Positions 25,409 through 33,971 of a stretch of DNA of 64,000 nucleotides are shown in pieces (the stretch's first letter is position 1; each line of letters begins with the position of its first letter). The DNA lies in contig SCRM01000007.1 in assembly GCA_004298045.1 (NCBI GenBank), positions 1-64,000 on the forward strand. The letters are read 5' to 3'. The stretch is from Rhodanobacter sp. Lineage in GTDB: Bacteria; Pseudomonadota; Gammaproteobacteria; Xanthomonadales; Rhodanobacteraceae. Position numbers and translations under genes: made by a program. The notes beneath the pieces were generated by a model that was given only the letters and a program-made list of their open reading frames with translations, ran no database searches and was not told the origin of the DNA.

Positions 25409-25887
25409 GCCGCGTCCAACCACACCGGCCGTGCTGCCAGTATTTCTGCGGCCACCGCCTGCGCGCCGGCCAGATCGTGGTTCTGCCAGTTGCCGCACTG
25501 GTCGACCCGCGCATACGGCACCGCGGTGGCGGTGGCCACGCCGGCAAGCAAGGTGGCAAGGGCATCGCCCAACACCGCGACGCGGCCTTCGTCGGCAAAC
25601 CCCAGGTAGAAGCCGGTCTGGCACCCCATGACGCCAACGCTCAGGAAATGCGCCGGCAGCAGGCGGGTGAACCCTTCGAGCAGAAAGTGCTCCAGCGAAT
25701 GCAGCACCGCGGTGGACAAACCCGCCCCGGCGTTGGGCTTGCGCACGCGCAGATCCACCGCATAGACCGCGCTGCCCGCCGGGCTGACGTGCACCGCGCG
25801 CAGCTTGAGCCGCGGCGCCTTGAGCAAGCGGTGATCCAGCTCACCGACCAGGGCCACCGGCCAGCCGAGGTGCGCCACGTCAACCAT
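25405..25887 (-). CDS. LuxS-family protein (S-ribosylhomocysteine lyase fold)
   Basis: A 160-residue protein with the full LuxS signature. The zinc ligands and base of HxxEH are His63, Glu66 and His67 (LHSLEHF), the catalytic Cys is Cys89 in VMGCQTGFYL, and the third zinc ligand is Cys131 in DQCGNWQNH. The N-terminal LDHRLLKAPRLKLR and VYAVDLRVRKPN also match. LuxS converts S-ribosylhomocysteine to homocysteine and DPD through ketose shifts and beta-elimination. Here it is embedded in a cyclase/prenyltransferase operon: it overlaps the TIM-barrel gene by eight bases and the cyclase by four. Either it detoxifies the product of SAM-dependent methylation, or it has been recruited to act on a sugar intermediate; sequence does not decide. 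Confidence 0.85.
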   Translation of the reverse strand: MVDVAHLGWPVALVGELDHRLLKAPRLKLRAVHVSPAGSAVYAVDLRVRKPNAGAGLSTAVLHSLEHFLLEGFTRLLPAHFLSVGVMGCQTGFYLGFADEGRVAVLGDALATLLAGVATATAVPYARVDQCGNWQNHDLAGAQAVAAEILAARPVWLDAA

Positions 25888-27166
25888 CGGTCACCTCGCT
25901 CGGCGTGGCGGCCGCGACATTGACGCGATCGACCACCGGGCCCAGCTGCGCCAGGGTCGCGGTCAGCGCGTGGTGCCAATCGTCCACGTGGTGATAAAGC
26001 TCGACCGCGGCATAGCCGGCAAATCCGCCGCGCGCCAGCGCGGAAAAGCTTGCCGCGAAATCCAGCGTGCCCTGCCCCGGTATGTCGTGATAGTGGGCAA
26101 TGCCGGTCAGCGTGTTGGCGAGCCGGCGTTCAAGCCGGCCGGCCCGCGGTTGGCTGCGCAGCCAGCGCGCTACCGGGCGCGCCCGTTCGAGCACGTCGTA
26201 GCTCAGCCCCGGCAGGGAAATCAGCCAGGTGAATATTTCCTCGTCGAGCGGCGACGACCGCACCGGCAAGCTCAGGTAATCCACCATCTCGACTGCGCCC
26301 GTCGCCCCGGCTGCCGCCAGCAACGCATCCACGCGGGATGCCTGCGTGCGCCCCAGGATGCCATCGCGGAACAGGACGGGATACTCGCGGTCAAGCAGCA
26401 GGAAACTGCTGGTATCCGGCAAGTGAACCAGCAGCGTCGCCCCCGTGCGCGGCACGACCAGCGCCGCAGAGTCGTTGACGATGCGCACGTTGCAGCCGGC
26501 AGCCGCATCGGAGACATGCAGGTATTTGGCCTGCGCCGCCGCACTGGCCAGCGCCGCAACATAGTCGCGTTCGGAGCAATAGGCGTGGCACAGGTCGATG
26601 TGCAGGCCGAAGCGGGGCGAACCTACCGCGGCCACCAGCGCCTGTCCTTCGGCCAGGGTTTCCACCTGCATGCCTGGCTCGGGTTCGATCACCAGGGTGA
26701 TGTCGTCGTCATCGCGCAGCTCGGCAAGGCAGGCGTGGATGGACTCGACCAGCGCTGCGGCGGGATCGAAATCGGGGTGCTCCACGTGCTCGCGCCGCCG
26801 AAAGCCGCTGCCAAACGTCACCAGCGGCGCACCCAGCACACGCGCCACGCGGATGCCCCGTCGGATCAGGTCGATGCGCCGTTTCCTCGCTGCCGGCTCG
26901 ACCGCCAGCAACGAGGGTTCATGCGGGCGTTGCGGGTCGAAGAAATGGGAAGCGGTGGCAACGCACGCCGGCTGGACGCGCAACCGGTCGAACTGCCGGC
27001 ACACCGCGGCAAGCTCGGTGTCGTCCAGCTCGAACACGTTGAACTGCCGGCGATGGCACGCGACTTCCACCCCGGCATAACCGGCGCGGTCGATCGCGGC
27101 AACCGCCTGGGTGAAATCCAGCCCGGTAAGGCCGGAGGTGCTGTAGGCAAGCTGGATCGCGGACAT
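25880..27166 (-). CDS. xylose-isomerase-like TIM-barrel protein (EboE-like)
   Basis: A 428-residue protein whose first part (about 1-270) is an AP-endonuclease/xylose isomerase-type barrel: AAIDRAGYAGVEVACHRRQF, LVIEPEPGMQVETLAEG and FGLHIDLCHAYC carry the usual Glu, His and Asp metal positions. The C-terminal region ends with GFAGYAAVELYHHVDDW, another typical barrel end, so the protein may be two barrel-like halves or a long single one. It is the first gene of the five-gene operon. Barrel proteins of this kind (EboE) accompany UbiA and cyclase genes in ebo clusters. The reaction is unknown; isomerisation or epimerisation of a sugar phosphate is the family expectation. Confidence 0.75.
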   Translation of the reverse strand: MSAIQLAYSTSGLTGLDFTQAVAAIDRAGYAGVEVACHRRQFNVFELDDTELAAVCRQFDRLRVQPACVATASHFFDPQRPHEPSLLAVEPAARKRRIDLIRRGIRVARVLGAPLVTFGSGFRRREHVEHPDFDPAAALVESIHACLAELRDDDDITLVIEPEPGMQVETLAEGQALVAAVGSPRFGLHIDLCHAYCSERDYVAALASAAAQAKYLHVSDAAAGCNVRIVNDSAALVVPRTGATLLVHLPDTSSFLLLDREYPVLFRDGILGRTQASRVDALLAAAGATGAVEMVDYLSLPVRSSPLDEEIFTWLISLPGLSYDVLERARPVARWLRSQPRAGRLERRLANTLTGIAHYHDIPGQGTLDFAASFSALARGGFAGYAAVELYHHVDDWHHALTATLAQLGPVVDRVNVAAATPSEVTDG

Positions 27167-27572
27167 GGGTCACCTGGCAACCACCATGCTGCCGTCGCCA
27201 CCCGGCGCGGTCCTCCAAGAACGGGCCAGCGCGGTTGCGCAGCGACGGACGCGGCATGAACCCCGGCATCGTGCCGAACCCGACCACCACCGCGATTGAC
27301 CCCCGTCAGCTTTCCCCCCAGGTGGCACACGAGGCAGATTGTCGCGGCCCCAAACGCATACCGAGCCAGATCACCGTCGCGGATCGGCAGACCCGCGAGA
27401 ACCGAACCGCCGCGACTGGCCGCGCGCAGTGGTGGCGGGCAACCCCTTCAGCCCTGCAATCGGTGCCATGGCAGACCGGCTTCCGGTTTTCCGTCGTTGG
27501 CGGATCCTGCGCCGCCCAAAGTACGAACGGGATGGCGCGCCACCTTTCAGCCATGACGGATACCCCCGCCCT
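27167..27572. other. non-coding gap upstream of the cyclase operon
   Basis: About 400 bases between the end of the TolC-like gene and the start of the leftward five-gene operon. No convincing coding frame, hairpin with T-run or consensus promoter was recognised; it should hold the promoter of the cyclase/LuxS-like operon. Confidence 0.5.
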
Positions 27573-28901
27573 TCATTCGGCACCGAGGTTGCCTGCCAGG
27601 GCCTCAAGCGCAACCTGCTGCTCGGCCATCGCCTGCTCGACGCCAAGCTGGCCGAGGCGCTGGTCATCCTGCCGCAGCTGAAGTGCGAGGTCCTGCGCCG
27701 CAGACAGGTCGCCGGGCGATGCGGACTTGGCCAGTGCTTCGGAAACACGCGTCTGGACCGCCACGCTTCGGGTCAGCTCGGCTTGCTGCGTTTGCAGGAG
27801 CACACGGTCCTTCACCAGTCGCGCGATGTCGGACTGTGCCTGGACGAGCCGGAGCGTGTATTCGTCGTGCAATGCCTGGCGCGTGGCCTTCGCCACCGCC
27901 ACGTTGCCGCGGTTGCGGTTGAAGATCGGCAGGGTCAGCGAGACCTGGAAATTTCGCGAGCTGATGGCGTCGGTATCGCGGCCGCGGGAAAACCCGATGT
28001 CGATTGCGGGGAACTGCCGCCAGATCGCGCGACGATAGCGAGCGTCCGCGCTCGCGTAGCCGGCCTGCAACGCCACGAGGTCGGGACGGCGTTGCGCAAG
28101 CGTGGCGAGGTTGCGGGTGATCTCCGTCTCGCTGGGCGCTGCCACTGCAGTCGATTCCCGCAACGGCAACTTCGCTTTCGGGGACAGGCCAAGCATGGCG
28201 CTGAGGGCCTGCTGGCTCGCCAGCAGCTGCCGCGCCATGTCGTCCCGCCGCGACTGCACCGCCTGCAGCGCGGATTGATCGAGGGCGAGATCCGCCAGCG
28301 ACACGTCACCGCGCTGCTGGACCTGCGCCAGTTGCGCATGCAGGTGCTCGCGTGCCCGGACCTCGTCGCGCAGCACGGCCAGCATCCTGGCCTGGTAGAC
28401 GCAGCGCACGAACAGCTGCCGGGAGGCGGTGATCACCTGCCACTCCTGCCAAAGCAGATTCAGGTCCACCTGCCGCTCGGACGCATGGGCGGCGCGCACA
28501 TCCAAGGCATGGGTGAGCAAGGCCGTGAGGTCATAGGACAGGCCCACACTGTAGGCCGTGCTCCCACCACCGCCGCCAGTGGGATAGCCGCGCGAAAGAT
28601 CCAGCACCGGATCGGGCAGCAGCCCGGCGGCAAAGGCCTGCGCGTGGCCGATGCCACGCTGATCCCGGGCCACCCGCAGCATGGGGTTGCTGGCGACGGC
28701 CAGCATCGCCACGTCGGTCATGTCCAGGCCGTGGGACGGATCGAACACATGCTTGCGCAGCGCCGGGACCGGCATCGATGCCGCATCCACTTTCAAGTCC
28801 GCGACGTGGTCTGGCAGGCGGGCATCCTGCGCCAGCGGCAGCGGCTGGTAGGTCGCGCAACCGGCCAACGCCGCGCACAGAGCGCACCCCAGGAGCCGCA
28901 T
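27573..28901 (-). CDS. TolC-like outer-membrane efflux lipoprotein
   Basis: A 442-residue outer-membrane factor for the RND pump encoded upstream. It has a lipoprotein signal with lipobox LAGC (Cys15) followed by CATYQPLPL, then long heptad-like helices (for example the ALDVRAAHASERQVDLNLLWQEW and LARLVKDRVLLQTQQAELTRS regions) and the two OEP repeats. Start ATG at 28901 overlaps the pump stop by one base. It is the last gene of the MFP-pump-OMF operon. Confidence 0.9.
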   Translation of the reverse strand: MRLLGCALCAALAGCATYQPLPLAQDARLPDHVADLKVDAASMPVPALRKHVFDPSHGLDMTDVAMLAVASNPMLRVARDQRGIGHAQAFAAGLLPDPVLDLSRGYPTGGGGGSTAYSVGLSYDLTALLTHALDVRAAHASERQVDLNLLWQEWQVITASRQLFVRCVYQARMLAVLRDEVRAREHLHAQLAQVQQRGDVSLADLALDQSALQAVQSRRDDMARQLLASQQALSAMLGLSPKAKLPLRESTAVAAPSETEITRNLATLAQRRPDLVALQAGYASADARYRRAIWRQFPAIDIGFSRGRDTDAISSRNFQVSLTLPIFNRNRGNVAVAKATRQALHDEYTLRLVQAQSDIARLVKDRVLLQTQQAELTRSVAVQTRVSEALAKSASPGDLSAAQDLALQLRQDDQRLGQLGVEQAMAEQQVALEALAGNLGAE

Positions 28902-31900
28902 CACGGCCGCGTACCCCAGCGCAGATAGAGCGCGGGCAACAGGTTGGTGGACAGCACCGCGCTCCACAGCACGCCCCCCAGCACCACGATCGCCAGGCCC
29001 TGTTCCGGTGCGGCGCCGGTGCCCAGGCCCAGCGCCGTCGGCAGCATGCCGAGCACTGCGGTGAGCACGGTCAGCACGATCGGGCGCAGACGCTCGTGGG
29101 TGGCGCGGCGCACGGCGTCCTCGCGCGGCATGCCCTGCCGTTCGTAGGCGCGCACGTAGGCCAGCAGCACGATGCCGTGGTTGAGGCTGACGCCAACCAG
29201 GGTCAGCAGGCCGATCAGGCCCGTGGCGTTGAGTCCCACGCCGGAAATGGCCAGCGCCAGCGCCGCGCCAGTGAACGCGAGCGGCGCCTGCAGCAGCAGG
29301 ATCAGTGGCAGTCGCCAGCCGCCAAACTGCAGGGCCAGGATGCCCAGGGTGAGCAGCAGGGCCAGCAACACGGCCACTCCCAGCGCTTCAACCGTGTGGA
29401 TCAGCTCCGGATACATGCCGCCGAAGGCCACGCGGTATCCGGCCGGCCATGACACCGACGACAGCGCAGCCTTCGCGGCGGCGATGGTGCTGCCCAAGGG
29501 GCCGGTCGGCGTGGCCATGATGCTGAGCGCGCGTTCGCCATCGAGGTGTTCCAGCTGGTTGGGCTGTGCCTGGAGCGTCAACTGCGCCACGTGCGCCAAC
29601 GGCATCCAGCCCTTGGGGCTGAAAATCGGTTCGCGCCCGAGCGCGGCAAGGTCGAGATGCGGAGCGTCGGCCTGGCGCATGAACAGCTCGCGCTGGCTGG
29701 CGCCATACGGCAGGGTCGCCAGCACACGGCCGTGCAGCAGCAGATCCAGCTGATCGCCGAGCTCGGCCGGCGCCAAACCGGCGCTGCGCAGCGCATCCAT
29801 GCGCGGCGCGATCTGCAACTGGGTCACCGGATAGGCATCGTTGTTGAAGATGTCGGTCAACGCCGCCACCGTGCGGAGCCTGGCGGCAACGGTCTCCGAC
29901 AGGCTGCGCAAGGTGTCGATCTGGTCGCCGTAAAGCAGCACTTCGAACGGCTGGGGCAAGCCCGACAGGCTTTCGCCCACGCGCTCGATAGTCGGCGTGC
30001 CGATGCTCTGCACCACGCCCGATTGTTGGACGACGGCGCGGAAATGGCGGGCAATCCGGTCGAGGCTGTTGGCGTCGAATCCCGGCTTGAGCACGATCTG
30101 CATCTCGCCGGCGAAGCTGTGCTCGGTGTACGCGGATTCCTCCGGCGAGCCGTTGCGCACGAACACATGCGCCACCGCGGGATCCGCCTGCAGGGCGTCG
30201 CTCATGCGCCGCGATACGGCGATGGCATCGTCCAGCGAGGTGCCGGGCGCGAAGGTGAAGCTGTCGAGCAGGACGCCCTCGTTGGGCAACGGCAGGAAGT
30301 TCACCGGCACGATGGCCAGCGCTCCGATGGAGATCACGAAGGCGACGGCGGCAGCGGCAAGGCTGGCGCCAGGCCGGCGCAAGGTCACATCCAGCAACTT
30401 GCCGTTGAGGCGCGCCAGCGCGCGCATGAAGCGCTGGCCACTGGGGTACACGCGGCCTGCGCGTGCGCCGTGATGTCCCAACGCCGCCGGGATCAGGGTC
30501 AGCGACACACACAGCGAAGCCAACAGCGCCAGGCTCATCGCCAGCGCGAACGGCCGCATGAACAATCCCGCCAGGCCCGATATCGCCAGCAGGGGCAGAT
30601 AGGCCGCCACCGTGGTGAGCGTGCCGGTGGTGTCGGCGACCGCGATGTCCGCGACGCCGGCTTGCACGCCGTCCCATCCATCGCGGCCGTTTTCCCAGCG
30701 GTGCTGGATGGCTTCGAGCACGATGATGCCGTCGTCCGCCAGCAAACCCACGGCCAGCGTCAGGGCGCCCAGCGTCAGCAGGTTGAGGCTTTGTCCCAGC
30801 GCATACAGGCCGCCGATGGCGAGCAGCACGCTGGCGGGAATGCTCAGGGCCAGCACCCCCACGCCGTGGTGGCGGCCCAGGATCCAGATCAACACCAGGA
30901 TCGCGAGCGCGCCGCCGATCAGGAGGTTGCGCATCAGGTCGTGCCCGATCAGCGCCACCAGATACGACTGGCGATAGATCGGCACCCAGGTGACACCGTG
31001 CGGTAACTGCCCCCGCAACGACGCCAGAGTGTGCATCACCGCCGTATCGACCGGTATCGTCGACGCCCCCGCCTGCTTGAACACGATCAGCCCGAGCCCC
31101 GACTGACCGTCGACCTGCACGCCGTAATGCACATCGGGCGGCCCGTTGACCACCTGGGCGAGCGCGCCCAGCGGCACCGCTCCCCCGGGCGCGGGCACGG
31201 GAATGGTCAGGATGTCGCCGACCTCGACCGGCAGGTGCCGCACCTCCAGCAGGACATCCTGGTGCCCGAGCGTGGTGCGCCCGGCCGGCGCGAGCACGAC
31301 GGCATGGCCGACCGCGGCAGCCAGGGCGTCCACGCCGACATGGTGCTGGATCAACGCCGCGGGATCGGGCTGGATCCAGATCGTGGGCGGCCCCGCGCCG
31401 AACAGTTCCACGCGCTGCACGCCAGGCACCGCGCGCAGCGCCGGCAAAACGTGGGTACGTATCGCGTCTTCGGCCTGCCACAGCGGCACGTCGGCTGGCA
31501 CGCGTACCCCGGCGTCCAGCACCTCGTTCATCGCGTTGCCCATGATCTCGGCATGCAGCGCAACCTGCGGCGGCAGGCTGGAACGTGCGCGGTCGATCGC
31601 GCTGTAGACCGCCTGCAGGTCCAGCTGCGGATCGCTGCCTTCGGCAAAGCGCACGGTGAATTGCGCGCTGCCCTGGGCAATGGTGGTGCGCAGGTTGGCG
31701 ACGCCCTGCAGCCCGAGCAGTTGCCCTTCGATCGGGCGGGCGACCAGCGATTCCATCTCCAGCGTGGCGTAGCCCGGCGCATGCACCACCACGCCAACCT
31801 GCGGAAAATCAAACCGCGGCAGCACCTCGGCCGGAATCCGCCAGAGCGCATAGGCGCTGTAGGCGAGCAGCAGGCCAAAGACCATCGCCCACGGCAGCGG

Positions 31901-31927
31901 CCGACGCAGCAGGGCGAGCCATTTCAT
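28901..31927 (-). CDS. RND efflux pump, inner-membrane subunit
   Basis: A 1008-residue AcrB/CusA-type proton-driven pump. Begins with the standard helix LPWAMVFGLLLAYSAYALWRIPAEVLPRFDFPQVGV. The helix-4 proton relay is LLADDGIIVLEAI with adjacent Asp residues, as in AcrB-type drug pumps (CusA-type pumps differ). A full second half follows, ending in LLTLVGVSLNHGIVLLAYVRAYERQG and SAVLSTNLLPALYLRWG. The operon is under a CusR-type box, hinting at metal-ion control. The gene overlaps MFP and outer-membrane genes by one base each. Metal or drug specificity cannot be settled from sequence. Confidence 0.92.
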   Translation of the reverse strand: MKWLALLRRPLPWAMVFGLLLAYSAYALWRIPAEVLPRFDFPQVGVVVHAPGYATLEMESLVARPIEGQLLGLQGVANLRTTIAQGSAQFTVRFAEGSDPQLDLQAVYSAIDRARSSLPPQVALHAEIMGNAMNEVLDAGVRVPADVPLWQAEDAIRTHVLPALRAVPGVQRVELFGAGPPTIWIQPDPAALIQHHVGVDALAAAVGHAVVLAPAGRTTLGHQDVLLEVRHLPVEVGDILTIPVPAPGGAVPLGALAQVVNGPPDVHYGVQVDGQSGLGLIVFKQAGASTIPVDTAVMHTLASLRGQLPHGVTWVPIYRQSYLVALIGHDLMRNLLIGGALAILVLIWILGRHHGVGVLALSIPASVLLAIGGLYALGQSLNLLTLGALTLAVGLLADDGIIVLEAIQHRWENGRDGWDGVQAGVADIAVADTTGTLTTVAAYLPLLAISGLAGLFMRPFALAMSLALLASLCVSLTLIPAALGHHGARAGRVYPSGQRFMRALARLNGKLLDVTLRRPGASLAAAAVAFVISIGALAIVPVNFLPLPNEGVLLDSFTFAPGTSLDDAIAVSRRMSDALQADPAVAHVFVRNGSPEESAYTEHSFAGEMQIVLKPGFDANSLDRIARHFRAVVQQSGVVQSIGTPTIERVGESLSGLPQPFEVLLYGDQIDTLRSLSETVAARLRTVAALTDIFNNDAYPVTQLQIAPRMDALRSAGLAPAELGDQLDLLLHGRVLATLPYGASQRELFMRQADAPHLDLAALGREPIFSPKGWMPLAHVAQLTLQAQPNQLEHLDGERALSIMATPTGPLGSTIAAAKAALSSVSWPAGYRVAFGGMYPELIHTVEALGVAVLLALLLTLGILALQFGGWRLPLILLLQAPLAFTGAALALAISGVGLNATGLIGLLTLVGVSLNHGIVLLAYVRAYERQGMPREDAVRRATHERLRPIVLTVLTAVLGMLPTALGLGTGAAPEQGLAIVVLGGVLWSAVLSTNLLPALYLRWGTRP

Positions 31928-32928
31928 CAGTCTGGCGGCGTGTATTGGGCGGCGAAATCGCGGTGGTAGAGCAGGTACGCGTCGCGCACCACCACCGGCA
32001 CTCCGGGCTGCAATCCCGCGGTGACCACGACGTCGCTGCCCTGCGCCGGGCCGGGCGTGACGGCCCGGGCCGCCAGCTTGCCGCCGACGGCGGTGAGCAC
32101 GTACCACTTGCCGGCATCGAGGATGATCGCCTGCGCGGGCACGGCCACCGCGGGCTCGGCGCGGCCGCGCCAGCTCACCTCGCCGGTTTCCCCGGCTTGC
32201 CATGCCGCCGGGTCGACCGGCGCGAAATCCAGCACGCGTGCGCCATTCCCGGCGCGGGCGGGCAGCTCGGCCACCAGCCTGACCGGAACCGATGCCCCGT
32301 CATCCGATGGCGTGAAGCGGCCGACCGATCCGGCCGGCGGCGGGGTGCCGAACCACTCGGCGCGCAGCCACGACCGGCCGCGCGGCACCAGCGTCAGCAC
32401 CGGCGCGCCGGCCTGCACGTCGGTACCGGACGCGACGGCGATGCTGGCGACGGTCGCGCCGGTGGGGCTGCTCAACGCCGCCTGCGCCTGCAGTGTCGCC
32501 AGGTTCGCCCGCGCGGCGACCGCGTGGCCTTGCGCGGTGTCCAGCGCCGTACGCGCCGCCTCCAGTGCCTGGCGGTTGGTGGTCAGCGGATAGGTGCGCT
32601 GCGCCGAAGCCATGCTGCGCGTGGCCGCCGCCAGGACTTGCTGCGCGGCCTGCGCCTGCGCCCGCGCCGTGGCGAGTTCGCCGTCGAGCTGTGGTCCGCC
32701 CAGAACGGCCAGCACCTGCCCCGCGGCCACCGTTTGCCCGGGGACCACCGGCAGGCGGACGACACGTGCCGCCGTCGCGGCGTGCAGCACCAGGGGCGCG
32801 GTGGCTTCCACGCGCGCCCAGGCGCGGGCCTGCGGCTGGTAGTTCAGTGCCCGCGCAGGCAGGGTCACCGGTGTGGCCATCACCGGCGTGGCAAGCGCCA
32901 TCAACAAACCCGCGCGCCACCAGAACAT
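31927..32928 (-). CDS. RND efflux membrane-fusion protein
   Basis: A 333-residue HlyD/AcrA-type adaptor. Signal peptide FWWRAGLLMALATPVMATP, then lipoyl-like halves (VLAVLGGPQLDGELATARAQAQAAQQVL and ASIAVASGTDVQAGAPVLTLV), a short helical hairpin and the beta-barrel/membrane-proximal part. Start ATG at 32928 has AGGAG ten bases upstream; upstream in-frame starts at 32952 and 32988 lack one. First gene of the leftward efflux operon; a CusR-type palindrome lies 75 bases upstream of the start. Confidence 0.88.
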   Translation of the reverse strand: MFWWRAGLLMALATPVMATPVTLPARALNYQPQARAWARVEATAPLVLHAATAARVVRLPVVPGQTVAAGQVLAVLGGPQLDGELATARAQAQAAQQVLAAATRSMASAQRTYPLTTNRQALEAARTALDTAQGHAVAARANLATLQAQAALSSPTGATVASIAVASGTDVQAGAPVLTLVPRGRSWLRAEWFGTPPPAGSVGRFTPSDDGASVPVRLVAELPARAGNGARVLDFAPVDPAAWQAGETGEVSWRGRAEPAVAVPAQAIILDAGKWYVLTAVGGKLAARAVTPGPAQGSDVVVTAGLQPGVPVVVRDAYLLYHRDFAAQYTPPD

Positions 32929-33003
32929 GCCTCTGCGCTCCTGTCGTGCCATCAACAGGAGGCAAGCGTAAGGAGACCCGCCCGGCAAACCGCGATCAAA
33001 CGG

Positions 33004-33019
33004 ATGACAAAATTGTCAT
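33004..33019. promoter_or_regulatory. CusR/CopR-type response-regulator box
   Basis: Perfect palindrome ATGACAA-AA-TTGTCAT, identical to the core of the E. coli CusR box (AAAATGACAANNTTGTCATTTT). It lies 75 bases upstream of the membrane-fusion gene. A CusR-like regulator is encoded at 42953-43633. Copper, silver or another metal stress is therefore a likely inducer of the efflux operon. Confidence 0.75.
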
Positions 33020-33115
33020 GGCGGACGGCTCGGCAGTGGGTCGGCCAGTCGGTGCTGGCCCAATCCTTTCGGACGCCTCGGTAGGGGATCATTCCCGCCA
33101 ACGAGGATCAACGAC

Positions 33116-33318
33116 ATGAATCGATCCGTTCGCCGCAGCTTTGATGCGGCCTTCAAGCTGCAAGTGGTGCGGATGATTCGAGGCCAAGGCATGCCGTGAC
33201 CAAGGTCTGCCGCGACATGAACCTGGTGGACAGCGCCGTCCGCCGCTGGCGGGGGCAGTACGCGGCCGAACAGGCCGGCGGGCTGTATTGGCAAGCCGCT
33301 GGCGGCAGGTCACCGTGA
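33116..33318 (+). pseudogene. IS3-family OrfA transposase remnant
   Basis: The frame opens with NRSVRRSFDAAFKLQVVRMI and then stops after GQGMP; an overlapping frame continues with VTKVCRDMNLVDSAVRRW and QYAAEQAGG. Together these are the N-terminal helix-turn-helix half of an IS3/IS911-type OrfA broken by a one-base shift. No OrfB or clear terminal inverted repeats are seen. It marks past transposition between the efflux operon and the polysaccharide operon. Confidence 0.8.
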
Positions 33319-33971
33319 TGTGCTCGCCGGGGCGTTCGCGCAGCTGGCCGAGTGGCGGCAGCGACGGGCAATGCCGCGCGCGTCGAAAAGATGCACGTTC
33401 GGCTCGATGGTGACGCCGATGGTCACGCGACGAATCCTGGCTGGAAGGATTTCCCACGCTACGGCTGCGGCCCGGTGGCGGCGCTGATCCAGGTCGCGGG
33501 GGCATGGCCGCACCAACTCCCTGCGAAGTTCTGCCATGCAGTGCAGCGCCTTGCACGTCGTCGCGACTGCACGCCAGACACCAGAGGCAAGAGGGTGTCG
33601 CCACAATGTGACGCAGTTCACATAATTTGGCATGGACGATGCTTCCCGTGCCCCATGGAAAGGGCGTTCGTGCTCCAGGGGACGTTCGTGTTGGTCTGTC
33701 GCGTCGGGTCTCGCGCGCTTGCTTGCGTCGAGAGACCCGGTCGTTGCCGCGTGCCTGCCATCGCCGAGGCCGCACCAACGCCGCTGGCGCGCGCCCTGCC
33801 TTTTGCGAAAAGCACCGAACCGTCGGAGCGGGTCGGGGCCAGCCGCGTGCTGGTCGCGATGCGGCGGGGCGGTGGTGGCGTTGCCAGCCAGCCGCCGTTG
33901 CCGCGATGGGCTGTGGGCGTGCCGGGCGGGGCCCGGATACGTGCCGCACAGCCATGCAAGGAGGATGTGTG
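33319..33971. other. non-coding stretch upstream of the polysaccharide operon
   Basis: About 650 bases with no supported gene. Short open frames here have no ribosome site or family features. It contains a CRP/Clp-type palindrome at 33607-33622 and the ribosome site AAGGAGG before 33972. Frames on the minus strand with LFDAR-like text look like more transposon debris but were not identified. Confidence 0.5.
33607..33622. promoter_or_regulatory. CRP/Clp-type binding site
   Basis: TGTGA-CGCAGT-TCACA, a perfect match to the CRP family core TGTGAN6TCACA, flanked by AA and TA as in the extended consensus. In xanthomonads the CRP-like protein Clp uses this site and is relieved by cyclic di-GMP. 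It sits 350 bases upstream of the exopolysaccharide-type operon. Confidence 0.65.

Noticed and set aside
31928-32203. N-terminal extension of the RND pump
   Set aside because: It would overlap the membrane-fusion gene; residues before KWLALLRRPLPWA are not RND-like.
33627-33971. N-terminal extension of the HEAT-repeat protein
   Set aside because: Arg/Cys-rich and non-conserved in character; the start at 33972 has AAGGAGG and begins a clean membrane helix.
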